Positions 34,034-41,933 are shown, counted from the stretch's first letter. The stretch is DNA of 64,000 nucleotides from Streptomyces actuosus (GCF_016921115.1 NZ_JAFFZS010000002.1:1-64000), one strand, 5' to 3'. Made by a program: numbers and translations. The notes: generated from the sequence alone by a model not told the origin.

Positions 34034-34056
34034 AGTCGAACCGGAACGGTTCGACT
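34034..34056. promoter_or_regulatory. Palindromic phage operator
   Basis: Perfect 9-bp arms AGTCGAACC/GGTTCGACT with a 5-bp centre. It begins where the rightward transcript should start (about 34033) and is the best candidate binding site of the XRE repressor. Confidence 0.65.
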
Positions 34057-34151
34057 ACAAGCACCTTCTGCACTGAAACGGTACAGCCTGGCAGTGATCG
34101 GCATCGGATGGCATGAGTGCTGGTCGGGGCGGTGCCACGAGAGATGGAGTC

Positions 34152-34457
34152 ATGACCACAACATCCACCGAGATCGCCGCCAGGCGCGGCATGCAGTACG
34201 AGGAGGTCGTGGCGCTGCCCGTCGCATTCGACCTCGAGACCGCGAACCGCGCCCTCGGCATCGGTCGGACGAAGGGGTTCGAGCTTGCCAAGCGGGGCGA
34301 GTACCCCGTGCCCGTCCGGAGGGACGGCCGCACCTACAGGGTCAACCGAGCTGACCTTCTCCGCGAACTCGGAATGGACCCCCACTGCGACGGCGCCGGG
34401 GTTGCCGCCCCGACGCCGTCTGACGAGAACGCCCCTGTCTCCACCAGTTCCCACTAG
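34152..34457 (+). CDS. HTH excisionase-like DNA-binding protein
   Basis: 101 aa from ATG 34152 (GGAG close upstream). The core AFDLETANRALGIGRTKGFELAKRGEYPVPVRRDGRTYRVNRADLLREL is the HTH_17/excisionase fold common in Streptomyces integrative elements and phages. First gene of the rightward early operon; it probably assists excision or acts as an early regulator. The last codons overlap the first copy of a 28-nt hairpin. Confidence 0.75.
   Translation: MTTTSTEIAARRGMQYEEVVALPVAFDLETANRALGIGRTKGFELAKRGEYPVPVRRDGRTYRVNRADLLRELGMDPHCDGAGVAAPTPSDENAPVSTSSH
34391..34418 (+). repeat. 28-nt hairpin repeat, copy 1
   Basis: CGGCGCCGGGG, loop TTGCCG, then CCCCGACGCCG: an 11-bp stem with one mismatch, lying inside the 3' end of the HTH gene and followed after 6 nt by GAGAACG. 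A second copy lies 74 bp downstream. Confidence 0.75.
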
Positions 34458-34464
34458 CACAGAG

Positions 34465-34492
34465 CGGCGCTGGGGTTGCCGCCCCAACGCCG
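34465..34492 (+). repeat. 28-nt hairpin repeat, copy 2
   Basis: CGGCGCTGGGG, loop TTGCCG, then CCCCAACGCCG. It differs from copy 1 only by a C to T and a matching G to A change, so the stem is kept. It lies in the leader of the next small gene, 21 nt before its ATG, and is followed by GAGAACG. Confidence 0.75.
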
Positions 34493-34513
34493 CCCGGAAA
34501 GAGAACGTCCTCA

Positions 34514-34743
34514 TGCACAGCATCGCACAGGCGTCAACGGCGACGCCCGATGAACAGCGCGCCCCCACCGCGCTCCAGGTCCTCATGGAGGACGTGGTCG
34601 ACGGGTGCTCGATGCGCCTTGAGTGGCGTGGCGAGCACCTCTGGCTGGCCGTCGACGACGGCCGCGAGTGCGTCGTCGACGCTGAGAGGGTTCTGCAGCT
34701 CCTGAAGAAGTACAGCCGTCGGCCTGGCGAGGTGACGGCATGA
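34514..34743 (+). CDS. Small early phage protein, unknown function
   Basis: 76 aa from ATG 34514. Acidic and mixed (LQVLMEDVVDGCSMRLEWRGEHLWLAVDDGRECVVDAERVLQLLKKY), one compact alpha/beta domain by appearance. Its stop overlaps the next ATG (ATGA at 34740). No family recognised. A covarying hairpin precedes it and may affect translation. Confidence 0.65.
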
Positions 34744-35225
34744 CGACCGCAACCAGCGACCAGCGCTTCGCCTCTGACGAATGCCCCGCGTCCAGCGCCT
34801 GCACCACCTACACCTGGTGCGACGTGGCTGGCCCCCACCACGACCACATCAGCACTGGACACGCCATCACCGACACGACCGGCCGGGAGATCATCGATAG
34901 CCGCGTGATCTTCTTCTCCAACACGGAGCCGACCGTGTCGATCGGGGAGTCCGACTTCACCCCCGACGAGGCCCGTGACAAGGCGGCGGAGCTGCGAGCG
35001 CTCGCCGACCGCATCGACGAGCACGCGGAACAGGCTCAGGTCGCTGCGCAGGTCGAGGCATTCGTCGCAGACCTAAACGCCCGGCGCGTGGGCGCCGATG
35101 TGCACCTGACCACGTTCATCGACGAGGCGACGAAGCTGGTGCGGAAGTGGGGCGACGCCAAGGCGTTCGCAGCCTGGTTCCTCACCGCCATCGAAGAGCG
35201 TGGTGCGAAGGCGGGCGAGCGGTGA
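34740..35225 (+). CDS. DUF6907-like early phage protein
   Basis: 161 aa. The N-terminal CPASSACTTYTWCDVAGPHHDHIS resembles the Cys/His/Trp pattern of DUF6907 proteins in Streptomyces elements. The middle SNTEPTVSIGESDFTPDEARDKAAELRALADRIDEHA is the usual continuation. The function is unknown. Overlaps both neighbours by four bases. Confidence 0.6.
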   Translation: MTTATSDQRFASDECPASSACTTYTWCDVAGPHHDHISTGHAITDTTGREIIDSRVIFFSNTEPTVSIGESDFTPDEARDKAAELRALADRIDEHAEQAQVAAQVEAFVADLNARRVGADVHLTTFIDEATKLVRKWGDAKAFAAWFLTAIEERGAKAGER

Positions 35226-35446
35226 CGAGCCCCATCATCGCCGCGGCGGCCGGAGGCGAGCCCTCCGGCCGTCCGGCCCGCCCCGACCGGCCTGTCCGCT
35301 TCTCCGATCCGGTCCGCAACGCCGCGTACTGGGCGCGGATCGACCGCATCGTCGATGCCGCTCCTCCGCTCAGCCCCGAGCAGAAGGCACCGCTCCGAAC
35401 CATCTTCAGCAGCGTCACGACCGGCACGGCCAAGGAGGCGGCGTGA
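35222..35446 (+). CDS. Small early phage protein
   Basis: 74 aa from GTG 35222, overlapping the previous stop. Contains VRFSDPVRNAAYWARIDRIVDAAPPLSPEQKAPLRTIFSSV, a short helical segment seen in several actinophage small proteins. No function can be assigned. Confidence 0.6.
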   Translation: MTSPIIAAAAGGEPSGRPARPDRPVRFSDPVRNAAYWARIDRIVDAAPPLSPEQKAPLRTIFSSVTTGTAKEAA

Positions 35447-36243
35447 GGGCGTACGACTTGGAGACCGGGAGCTTCGGCCGCCCGGTCCTGCCGCATCTGT
35501 TCCACTACCCGCAGACCGGCCAGCCCGTACGTTCCGTGCCCATCAAGGGCGAACCCTGGTGGGTTGCTCTCGACGTTGCGGCTGTCCTTGAGCTCGGCAA
35601 CGTGCACAGCTCCCTCGCCCTGCTCGACGACGACGAGAAGGGGTTCCACAGTGTGGAGACCCCTGGCGGCCCGCAACAGCTCGCCGTCGTGAACGAGCCG
35701 GGTCTGTACTCGCTGATCCTTCGCAGTCGGAAGCCGCAGGCCAAGACCTTCAAGCGGTGGATCACCCACGAGGTTCTGCCCTCGATCCGCAAGACCGGCT
35801 CGTACTCGGTCGCCGTTCCGCAGACGCTGCCGGAGGCGCTGCGCGCGTTCGCGGCCGAGGTGGAGGCGCGGGAGGCTGCGGAGGCGCGCGTCGCCGAGCT
35901 GGCGCCCGCCGCCGGCGCGTGGGAGACCTTGGCGGCTGCCGAGGGGGACTACTCGGTAAGGGAGGCCGCGCAGCTCTTGGTCCGCGCGGGCATCAGCACC
36001 GGCCAGAACCGGCTCTTCGCCACGCTGCGGGACATCGGATGGATCGACGCATCCGGCCAGCCCTACCAGGCCCAGGTAGACGCGGGCCGGCTCCGCCGGA
36101 GGACGACCAGCTACAGCCACCCGCACCACGGTGAGCCCGTGCTGTCGTCGCAGGTTCGGATCACAGTCAAGGGCGTCGCCGCCCTCCGTGGCCGCCTCAG
36201 CGGCCGGCAGGAGGCCCTGCCGCTCGACGAGGACCCATCGTGA
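35443..36243 (+). CDS. Phage antirepressor (BRO-N plus ANT C-terminal domain)
   Basis: 266 aa from GTG 35443 (AAGGAGG upstream). A BRO-N domain at about 20-120 (VPIKGEPWWVALDVAAVLELGN, then AKTFKRWITHEVLPSIRKTGSY) is followed by a helical linker and a C-terminal antirepressor domain at about 160-250 (YSVREAAQLLVRAGISTGQNRLFATLRDIGWID, VRITVKGVAALRGRL). Such proteins bind DNA or the repressor and promote lytic growth. Located early in the rightward operon, opposite the repressor. Confidence 0.9.
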   Translation: MRAYDLETGSFGRPVLPHLFHYPQTGQPVRSVPIKGEPWWVALDVAAVLELGNVHSSLALLDDDEKGFHSVETPGGPQQLAVVNEPGLYSLILRSRKPQAKTFKRWITHEVLPSIRKTGSYSVAVPQTLPEALRAFAAEVEAREAAEARVAELAPAAGAWETLAAAEGDYSVREAAQLLVRAGISTGQNRLFATLRDIGWIDASGQPYQAQVDAGRLRRRTTSYSHPHHGEPVLSSQVRITVKGVAALRGRLSGRQEALPLDEDPS

Positions 36244-36297
36244 CCGGACCCGTCACCGAGGCGCTGTCGGATTCCCCCACCAAGCGAGAGGACGGCC

Positions 36298-37320
36298 GTG
36301 AGCTACGAGGCTGTGCGGTGGGCCATGCGTGACTCCCCGGTGCTTCTCACGGAGAAGGGCAGGCCGGACAGCACCGCCAGGCACGTCCTGGCGGTGCTCG
36401 CCGAGCACGCCCACAAGGACGGCTCCAACAGCTACCCCTCGGTCGACCTCATCTCCTACTGCACCGGCTACGACCGGCGTACGGTCCAGCGCGCGCTCAG
36501 GCGCCTCGAGGACGGTCGGCTCATCCGGAAGACCGGTGAGGTCAGCGGGTGCAGGGTGTGGGCGCTGGACCTGCGTCGCAAGCGGCCGGCCTCGGACTGG
36601 GAGGCGGTGAAGGCCGATGAGGAGGCCGAACGGGCGGCAGCGGCGGAGCGGAAGCGCCGGTCCCGCGCGAAGACCGTCGCGCACTCTGCGTCCGTGACGG
36701 TCACGGACACAGAGTGCGTGACGGAAGGGAATGTCACACACTCTGCGTCCGGACGTCACGCATCCAGAGTGCGCGACGTCACGCACTCTGCGTCCGGACG
36801 TCACGCACTCAGTGCCGCCCGAACCATCAAGGAACCACCACAGGAACCACCAGAGAACCAATCGGTGGTCGAACTGGAGGACAACAGCTCAGGTAGTAGC
36901 CAGCTCGAGGCGAGCCAACCAGAGGGCCCGAGCGAGCGACACGCCTACGGCATCCCGGATGCGGCGCGCCCGCTCGTCGACGCGCTCACGGCCGCCGGGA
37001 TCACCGTCCGCTGGCCCTTCAAGGGCGACCAATGGTTCCCGGTCCTCGCCCTCATCCAGAAGACCGGCGTCCCAGCGATGGTCAGCCACGCCGTACGCAT
37101 GGTCGGCCGCACGCCGGACGTCGACTCGGCGAGGTACTTCATGCGCGGCTGGGCCGAGCTGCCGCCGCTGCCCGCCCCCGGAGCGAAGCCGATACAGGGC
37201 GCCTTCCTGATGCCCCTCGAGGGCGGAGGCGAGGCCGCGCCCGACCGGCGCCGTCCCGGCTCCGGCTGGAAGCCCTACACGAACCCCACGGACCCCGCCG
37301 TGTACGAGAACGGATGGTGA
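36298..37320 (+). CDS. Replication initiator-like HTH protein carrying the origin
   Basis: 340 aa from GTG 36298 (GAGAGGA upstream). The N-terminal winged helix (about 25-85: STARHVLAVLAEHAHKDGSNSYPSVDLISYCTGYDRRTVQRALRRLEDGRLI) is typical of Rep/DnaD-like initiators. The middle, about codons 128-172, is a repetitive HSASGRHAS-type stretch imposed by DNA iterons. The C-terminal domain may contact the loader. Directly followed by an ATPase loader gene, as in lambda O-P organisation. A 30-codon frame at 36240 ahead of it is probably not a gene. Confidence 0.8.
   Translation: MSYEAVRWAMRDSPVLLTEKGRPDSTARHVLAVLAEHAHKDGSNSYPSVDLISYCTGYDRRTVQRALRRLEDGRLIRKTGEVSGCRVWALDLRRKRPASDWEAVKADEEAERAAAAERKRRSRAKTVAHSASVTVTDTECVTEGNVTHSASGRHASRVRDVTHSASGRHALSAARTIKEPPQEPPENQSVVELEDNSSGSSQLEASQPEGPSERHAYGIPDAARPLVDALTAAGITVRWPFKGDQWFPVLALIQKTGVPAMVSHAVRMVGRTPDVDSARYFMRGWAELPPLPAPGAKPIQGAFLMPLEGGGEAAPDRRRPGSGWKPYTNPTDPAVYENGW
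36681..36815. other. Iteron cluster, probable phage replication origin
   Basis: Octamer GCACTCTG or close variants in both orientations: forward at 36681 and 36783 (ACACTCTG at 36738), inverted as CAGAGTGC at 36710 and 36765, plus palindrome GCACTCAGTGC at 36805. A 24-bp unit is repeated perfectly at 36739-36762 and 36784-36807. All lie inside the initiator gene, as in lambdoid O genes. Confidence 0.65.
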
Positions 37321-37321
37321 C

Positions 37322-38077
37322 ATGACCGACCCACAGCCCATCGGAAGCGCCTCCGCGCTCGACCACCTCAACGAACGCCTCGCCGCGCACCTGGCAGCCC
37401 GCGGCCTGAGCCCGGTCGAGCCCGGCCCCATCGACGACGGACCGGTACCCGGAATGCCGGGCCACCCCGAGTTCCACCGGCAGAACCGGATCGACTTCGC
37501 GCTGGCCCGCTGGCGCACCGCGACACCTCCCCGCTACCAGCACTCCGACGCCAGCCACCCGGACGTGAAGGCGTGGGCCGCTGCGGTGGCCGCCGAACCG
37601 GACGCCGCAGGGTCCCTGCTCATCACCGGCACCACCGGCACCGGCAAGACCCACCAGGCGTACGGCGCGCTCCGCCTGGTCGCCGAGTCCGGACCTCGGG
37701 ACTTCCGGATGCTCGCCACCACGGCCGCGGACATGTACGGCCGTCTCCGCCCGGGCGGCTCCGAGCGCACCGCCGAGGACGAGCTGAAGCGCCTGTGCGA
37801 CATCCCCCTGCTGCTGCTGGACGACCTCGGCAGCGCCAAGGCCTCCGAGTGGACCGAGGAGATCACCTACAGGCTCATCAACGGCCGGTACAACCAGTGC
37901 CTGCCCACGGTCTTCACCTCGAACCTGCCCACCCGCGCGCCCCGGGACGAGAACGGGCGGCCGATCGCGCCCGACCTGGCAGCCGCCCTGGGCGAGCGGA
38001 TCGTCTCCCGCCTCGCCGAGATGACCACCGTCGTCCCGATGACGGGAGACGACCTCCGCCGACGAGGTGCCGCATGA
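37322..38077 (+). CDS. DnaC/IstB-like helicase loader ATPase
   Basis: 251 aa starting 1 bp after the initiator stop. Walker A GTTGTGKTH (about residue 105), Walker B LLLLDDLG (about 162), sensor-1 TVFTSNLPT and an Arg-finger region SRLAEM. It likely loads the host replicative helicase at the phage origin. The initiator-loader pair defines the replication module. Confidence 0.9.
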   Translation: MTDPQPIGSASALDHLNERLAAHLAARGLSPVEPGPIDDGPVPGMPGHPEFHRQNRIDFALARWRTATPPRYQHSDASHPDVKAWAAAVAAEPDAAGSLLITGTTGTGKTHQAYGALRLVAESGPRDFRMLATTAADMYGRLRPGGSERTAEDELKRLCDIPLLLLDDLGSAKASEWTEEITYRLINGRYNQCLPTVFTSNLPTRAPRDENGRPIAPDLAAALGERIVSRLAEMTTVVPMTGDDLRRRGAA

Positions 38078-38108
38078 GCGCCCACGTCGCCGAGCACACG
38101 GGGGCCGG

Positions 38109-38732
38109 GTGATCGTCTGCGGCCTGTGCGGCGACGAGACCGAGGGCCGGTACCTGTGCGAGCGGCACACCGTCCAGCTCGCCAGCCGCTTGGCCGAACT
38201 GCCCACCCTGTACGCCGAGGTCGGCGAGTGCCTGGTACCCCGCCGGTCCGGCTGGGGCGAGATCGTCGCCACCCGGGGTGCGGCCGGCCCGCGGTCTCCT
38301 ATCGATGAGGACGTCCTCGACACGGTGAACGCGGCCCGCGCGGCCGAGGTGATGCACCTGTGGCGAGTGGACGTGCAGCGCGAGCGGTGGCCCAGCCACG
38401 GGGCGCCGCCGCCCTGCGGCCTGGATGCCGATTGCCGCTGGCTCCGCATGGAGTTGGAGTGGGTCGCCGACCACTACCCGGCGGCCGGGGACCTGGCGCG
38501 CGAGGTGCGGGAGCTGGAGGCCCGGGCCCGCTCCATCGTCGGCGATCCGGTACCCCGTCCGCAGCACCTGGGCTTGTGCGTGGCGGTGACGGACGACCAG
38601 GGCACTGTGTGCGGCGCGGTCCTGTCCCGACTGCCAGGCCAGCCGGTGCAGTGCCGGCAGTGCGGGACGGCCTACCGGACCGAGCAGGACCTGTTGTTGC
38701 TCCTGCACTACCAGCCGCGGGAGTCGGCGTGA
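38109..38732 (+). CDS. Zinc-ribbon-like phage protein, unknown function
   Basis: 207 aa from GTG 38109. N-terminal CGLCGDETEGRYLCERH and C-terminal CGAVL with CRQCGTAYRTEQD look like paired zinc-binding knuckles around a helical middle. Similar small proteins sit in replication regions of Streptomyces phages. Between the loader stop and this start there is only a 12-codon frame overlapping the loader stop, possibly used for translational coupling. Confidence 0.6.
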   Translation: MIVCGLCGDETEGRYLCERHTVQLASRLAELPTLYAEVGECLVPRRSGWGEIVATRGAAGPRSPIDEDVLDTVNAARAAEVMHLWRVDVQRERWPSHGAPPPCGLDADCRWLRMELEWVADHYPAAGDLAREVRELEARARSIVGDPVPRPQHLGLCVAVTDDQGTVCGAVLSRLPGQPVQCRQCGTAYRTEQDLLLLLHYQPRESA

Positions 38733-39016
38733 CCACCTTGCATCTAACCCCCGGGTTAGATACGGTGCTGGGGATGGAACCGAAACCCTGGCGGGACCGG
38801 CTCCGCGACGAGGAAGAGCTGTTGGCGCAGCTCAACCGACTCGCCTCCGAAGCCGCCGACCGACGAGCACAGGCACTGCTCGACGGCGTGGACGAACTCG
38901 GCACGATCGCCGACGTCGCCCGCGACCTCGGCGTGAGCTGGAACGCCGTCGACAAGGCCATCAAGAAGTACCAGCGCAAGAAAGCCGCCGGCCCCGGCGG
39001 CACCACAACCGAATAG
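38729..39016 (+). CDS. Small HTH DNA-binding phage protein
   Basis: 95 aa from GTG 38729 (overlaps the previous stop, GGGAG upstream), or 80 aa from ATG 38774 if made from the internal promoter, which would give a leaderless mRNA. The C-terminal half GTIADVARDLGVSWNAVDKAIKKYQRKK is a clear helix-turn-helix. It probably binds DNA. A palindrome in its own promoter suggests autoregulation. Confidence 0.75.
   Translation: MTTLHLTPGLDTVLGMEPKPWRDRLRDEEELLAQLNRLASEAADRRAQALLDGVDELGTIADVARDLGVSWNAVDKAIKKYQRKKAAGPGGTTTE
38738..38766 (+). promoter_or_regulatory. Internal phage promoter with palindromic operator
   Basis: TTGCAT (38738-38743), 17-bp spacer, TACGGT (38761-38766). The perfect palindrome ATCTAACCC/GGGTTAGAT (38742-38750 and 38753-38761) fills the spacer. 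ATG 38774 lies 7 nt after the -10. Confidence 0.65.
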
Positions 39017-39111
39017 ACAGCGAGGGCCGGACAGCAGCTCCCAGGTGTTGGCGCACCCGGGGCGATCGCACCGCCCGACCCTCAAGCCCACGAACGAGAG
39101 CAGACCTCGTC

Positions 39112-39273
39112 ATGGACCACCAGAACCTTAGCGCGCCCGCATGCGCGCAGATCAGCTCCGCCCGGCGCCTCATCGCCGCCGGCGTCATCCGCCGCGCCCC
39201 CGACCGCACGACCACCGTGCGCGTCACCAAGGCCGGCGTCACCGGCACCATCCGCAAGGCGGTGACCCGGTGA
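39112..39273 (+). CDS. Small basic phage protein
   Basis: 53 aa from ATG 39112. Sequence pattern SARRLIAAGVIRRAPDRTTTVRVTKAGV suggests a small DNA-binding or scaffold peptide. Its stop overlaps the GTG of the next gene, consistent with translation. No family recognised. Confidence 0.55.
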   Translation: MDHQNLSAPACAQISSARRLIAAGVIRRAPDRTTTVRVTKAGVTGTIRKAVTR

Positions 39274-39896
39274 CCATCACCCCGAACCCCGACCGGCTCG
39301 CCGCGCTGCACGCCCTCTGCCGCAGCGACTACGCCAAGGGCACCGCCCAGCGCACCCGGGCCGCCTACGCCACGGACACCCCGGACTGGACGCCCACCCT
39401 GCCGGACCCCAACGACGTCGACACGGCCCTCCGCGTGGGCCTCCGGATGCTCGAGGTGTACGGCACCGTCGACGGCAACGACGTCTTCGCCTACGCCCAG
39501 GCCCACGGCGGCCTCGCCGAAGCCCTGCGGATCCTGCTGCGCGCCCTCGGCGCCGATGTCCCTCAACCGGAATTGCTGGCCGGCCAGCCGACCCGTGAGG
39601 TTCGTTGTCCGGTCGCGCACCCTGAGGACCCCACGCCGTGCGACGGCCCGGCCGTGGTCACCGTCCTCGACGCCGACAACGCGGGCGCGGACGGGTGCGA
39701 GCATCACGCCGCCCGGCTCCTCGCCTCCCTCGACGGTGGTCGCGTCTACGGCCTCCCCCACGCCCCGGCCGGCACCGCCATCCGCGTCTTCAAGGCCGCG
39801 GACGGCATCCGCCCCTTCCCGTGGATCGAGGCGACGCGGACCCGCCCCGAGCAGCTGTCCCGCGAGGAGATCCGCCGCGGTGGTGAGGGCCAGTGA
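39270..39896 (+). CDS. Hypothetical phage protein
   Basis: 208 aa from GTG 39270, coupled to the small gene before it. The first half is helical (ALHALCRSDYAKGTAQRTRAAYATD). The second half has a Cys/His set (CPVAHPEDPTPCDG, GCEHHAARLLASLDG) that could bind zinc. Similar proteins occur in Streptomyces integrative elements. Function unknown. Confidence 0.65.
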   Translation: MTITPNPDRLAALHALCRSDYAKGTAQRTRAAYATDTPDWTPTLPDPNDVDTALRVGLRMLEVYGTVDGNDVFAYAQAHGGLAEALRILLRALGADVPQPELLAGQPTREVRCPVAHPEDPTPCDGPAVVTVLDADNAGADGCEHHAARLLASLDGGRVYGLPHAPAGTAIRVFKAADGIRPFPWIEATRTRPEQLSREEIRRGGEGQ

Positions 39897-40264
39897 CGCA
39901 GCACCTGCCCCGCACCGCCACCGTCAGCGTGCTGGTCGCCAAGGCCCTGGAGATCGACGAACCCGACTGGTGCGCCGGCCACCACGACGACCGCGCCCAG
40001 TACAAGGTCGACATCACGCACTACGGCCCCGAGCACAACGTCGCCGCACACGACTACGGCCTGTTCAAGGCAATGCTCGCCCAGTCCCCCTACGCCGAGC
40101 GGGCCTCCCGCGACGTCGCCCTGTACATCGAGCAGCAGGACATCACCGGCTCCTACACCCCCGACGAGGCCGAGCAGCTGGCCGACGCCCTCGTCGCATG
40201 CGCCGACCAGCTCCGCGCGCTCGGCCGGGAGCTCGCCGCGATCCTCGCCGGAGGTGCCCGGTGA
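39893..40264 (+). CDS. DUF6907-like phage protein
   Basis: 123 aa from GTG 39893. Pattern DEPDWCAGHHDDRAQYKVDITHYGPEHN followed by TPDEAEQLADALVACADQLRALGREL is like the second half of the 34740 protein, so the two may be distant paralogs. Function unknown. Confidence 0.6.
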   Translation: MTQHLPRTATVSVLVAKALEIDEPDWCAGHHDDRAQYKVDITHYGPEHNVAAHDYGLFKAMLAQSPYAERASRDVALYIEQQDITGSYTPDEAEQLADALVACADQLRALGRELAAILAGGAR

Positions 40265-40407
40265 AGCACAACCCGCGCGACTGCCGACTCTGCGCCAGCC
40301 TCCGCCACCCCGGCACCGCCCGCGAAGGCCGCGCCCTGGCCCGCCACCTCGCCGAGCACCCCTTCCCCAAGCAGGACCCGAACACGCTGCGAGGTGAGGG
40401 CCGGTGA
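40261..40407 (+). CDS. Small Cys-containing phage protein
   Basis: 48 aa from GTG 40261, overlapping genes on both sides by four bases. DCRLCASLRHPGTAREGRALARHLAEHPF is a small helical peptide with a CxxC pair. Unknown function; kept because of tight coupling and coding bias. Confidence 0.5.
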   Translation: MKHNPRDCRLCASLRHPGTAREGRALARHLAEHPFPKQDPNTLRGEGR

Positions 40408-41531
40408 CCACCCGCACCCTCACCACCGGCCAGCAGGCCGCCCTGGGCGGCGCCGCGGTCGCCATGCTCGCCGTGGGCGGCTTCGGCGCCTGGGGCACCT
40501 ACGCCAACACCGTCGCCGAGTTCGGGCGGGCCGCGACCGCGGCCGGCGTCGTCGCCGGCGGCGAGGGCCTCACCCTCATCCTCGCCCTCACCATGCTCGG
40601 CCTCACCCTCCTCGGCCAGGCCGCCCCGGCCTGGGTCCGCGGCGGCCTGTGGCTCGCCCCGCTCGGCGCCTGCCTCACCGGCATGGCCATCGCCGACACC
40701 CTCACCGAGGCCGCCGTCTACGCCATCACACCACTGGCGATGTCCGGCGCCGCCGAGGGCCTCGGGCTGATCGCCCGCCGGATCGTCGTCTACACCACCG
40801 GCGTGGACGCCGAGGTGATGCGCCGCAACGCGAACGCCGCCCGACTGCTCGCCTTCCACCGGGCCGTCGCCCAGGGACACCCCGGCGAGTGGCGGCGCAA
40901 GGTCGCCGTCCGCCGCTACTGGCGGCTCGCGAAGCACGTGGGCGTCGGCGACGCCGACCTCGGCGCCGGCCTGGTCGCGGTCCAGCGGACCCGGGTACGC
41001 GACGGAGCCGATGCGGCCCTCGCCGGAATGTACGGCGCCACGCCCGCAACGGTCGCCGAGGAGCAGCCCACGCCGGCCCGGCCCCTCGCCGCGGATGTCC
41101 TGCGCGCCCGGTTCGCCTCCATGGACCCCGATGATGCGATCCGGCTTGCGGCTGATGCGCGACCTGATGCGCCCCCGGCGGAACTGGCGTCCGTCCTCGG
41201 CCACTACGGGGTGACCGTCGACCCCGTCGCGGTCGCCCTGGTCCTCGGGCAGCAGCCTCCCGAGTACGAGGTGCATCGGGGTGATGCGCCAGCGCATCAG
41301 CAGGTCAGCGACCCCATGACGGCCCTGGAGCCGGTCACGCTGGAGGCCGCCGTCATCGAGGCCGCATCCGCTCTCGGCCCGGACGCCAAGGTCCGCCAGA
41401 TCGTCGAGCACGTCGAGCGGCACCGCCGCCTGGTCGTCACCGAGCCCTACGTGCGCACCGCCCTGTCCCGGGCCGCGAAGAAGCCGCCCGCCGCCGCCCC
41501 GGCCGACGAGATGCGAGGGGGATACGCGTGA
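40404..41531 (+). CDS. DUF2637-like membrane protein (conjugative spread-type)
   Basis: 375 aa from GTG 40404. Four hydrophobic segments in the first about 120 residues (AALGGAAVAMLAVGGFGAWGTYA; AGVVAGGEGLTLILALTMLGLTLLG; GGLWLAPLGACLTGMAIADTL; AVYAITPLAMSG) match DUF2637 proteins. The C-terminal part is soluble and includes a likely winged helix (ALGPDAKVRQIVEHVERHRRLVVTEPYVRTALSRA). In actinomycete conjugative elements such proteins accompany the FtsK-like Tra translocase. It could support DNA transfer or spread here; unusual in a phage. Confidence 0.8.
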   Translation: MTTRTLTTGQQAALGGAAVAMLAVGGFGAWGTYANTVAEFGRAATAAGVVAGGEGLTLILALTMLGLTLLGQAAPAWVRGGLWLAPLGACLTGMAIADTLTEAAVYAITPLAMSGAAEGLGLIARRIVVYTTGVDAEVMRRNANAARLLAFHRAVAQGHPGEWRRKVAVRRYWRLAKHVGVGDADLGAGLVAVQRTRVRDGADAALAGMYGATPATVAEEQPTPARPLAADVLRARFASMDPDDAIRLAADARPDAPPAELASVLGHYGVTVDPVAVALVLGQQPPEYEVHRGDAPAHQQVSDPMTALEPVTLEAAVIEAASALGPDAKVRQIVEHVERHRRLVVTEPYVRTALSRAAKKPPAAAPADEMRGGYA

Positions 41532-41848
41532 TGAGTGACCTGGAGAAGGCCGCCCGGGACGCGGTCGACGCGGCCGACAACGCGGAGATGGTCCGGCAGA
41601 TCGCCGCGCTCCTCGCCGCGCAGCAGCTGGCCAACGCCCAGCAGCAGCCGGCGGCGCCCGCGCCCGCCCCGGCCCACCGGCCGGTGGGCCTGTACGTGGC
41701 GGCCGGGATCGGCGGAGCGGTCGCCCTGTCGTTCCTGGCGATGGCCGCCGCGCTCCTCGCGGCGGCCATCGCCGTCGGGGCGGTCGCCACCACCGTCTGT
41801 GTGCTGGTGCTGCGGAGCGTGTGGCAGGACATGCAGCGGGGCCGCTGA
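41531..41848 (+). CDS. Small membrane protein (Spd-like)
   Basis: 105 aa from ATG 41531, overlapping the previous stop (TGATG). An acidic helical N-terminus (EKAARDAVDAADNAEMVRQIAALLAAQQL) is followed by a Pro/Ala linker and two hydrophobic helices (about 55-95). Shape and position recall the small spread proteins downstream of DUF2637 genes in conjugative elements. Confidence 0.65.
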   Translation: MSDLEKAARDAVDAADNAEMVRQIAALLAAQQLANAQQQPAAPAPAPAHRPVGLYVAAGIGGAVALSFLAMAAALLAAAIAVGAVATTVCVLVLRSVWQDMQRGR

Positions 41849-41933
41849 CCCGCCCCGTCCGTCCCCCGCGGGCGCCTGTCCGTGGGGGTGCGGTCGGGCC
41901 GGACCGTCCGGCCCCTGCAGGGAGGAGCACCCC

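Noticed and set aside
36240..36332. 30-codon frame overlapping the start of the initiator gene
   Set aside because: No conserved feature, and the initiator has its own ribosome-binding site within it.
38074..38111. 12-codon frame between loader and zinc-ribbon gene
   Set aside because: Too short to support as a gene. It may only couple translation.
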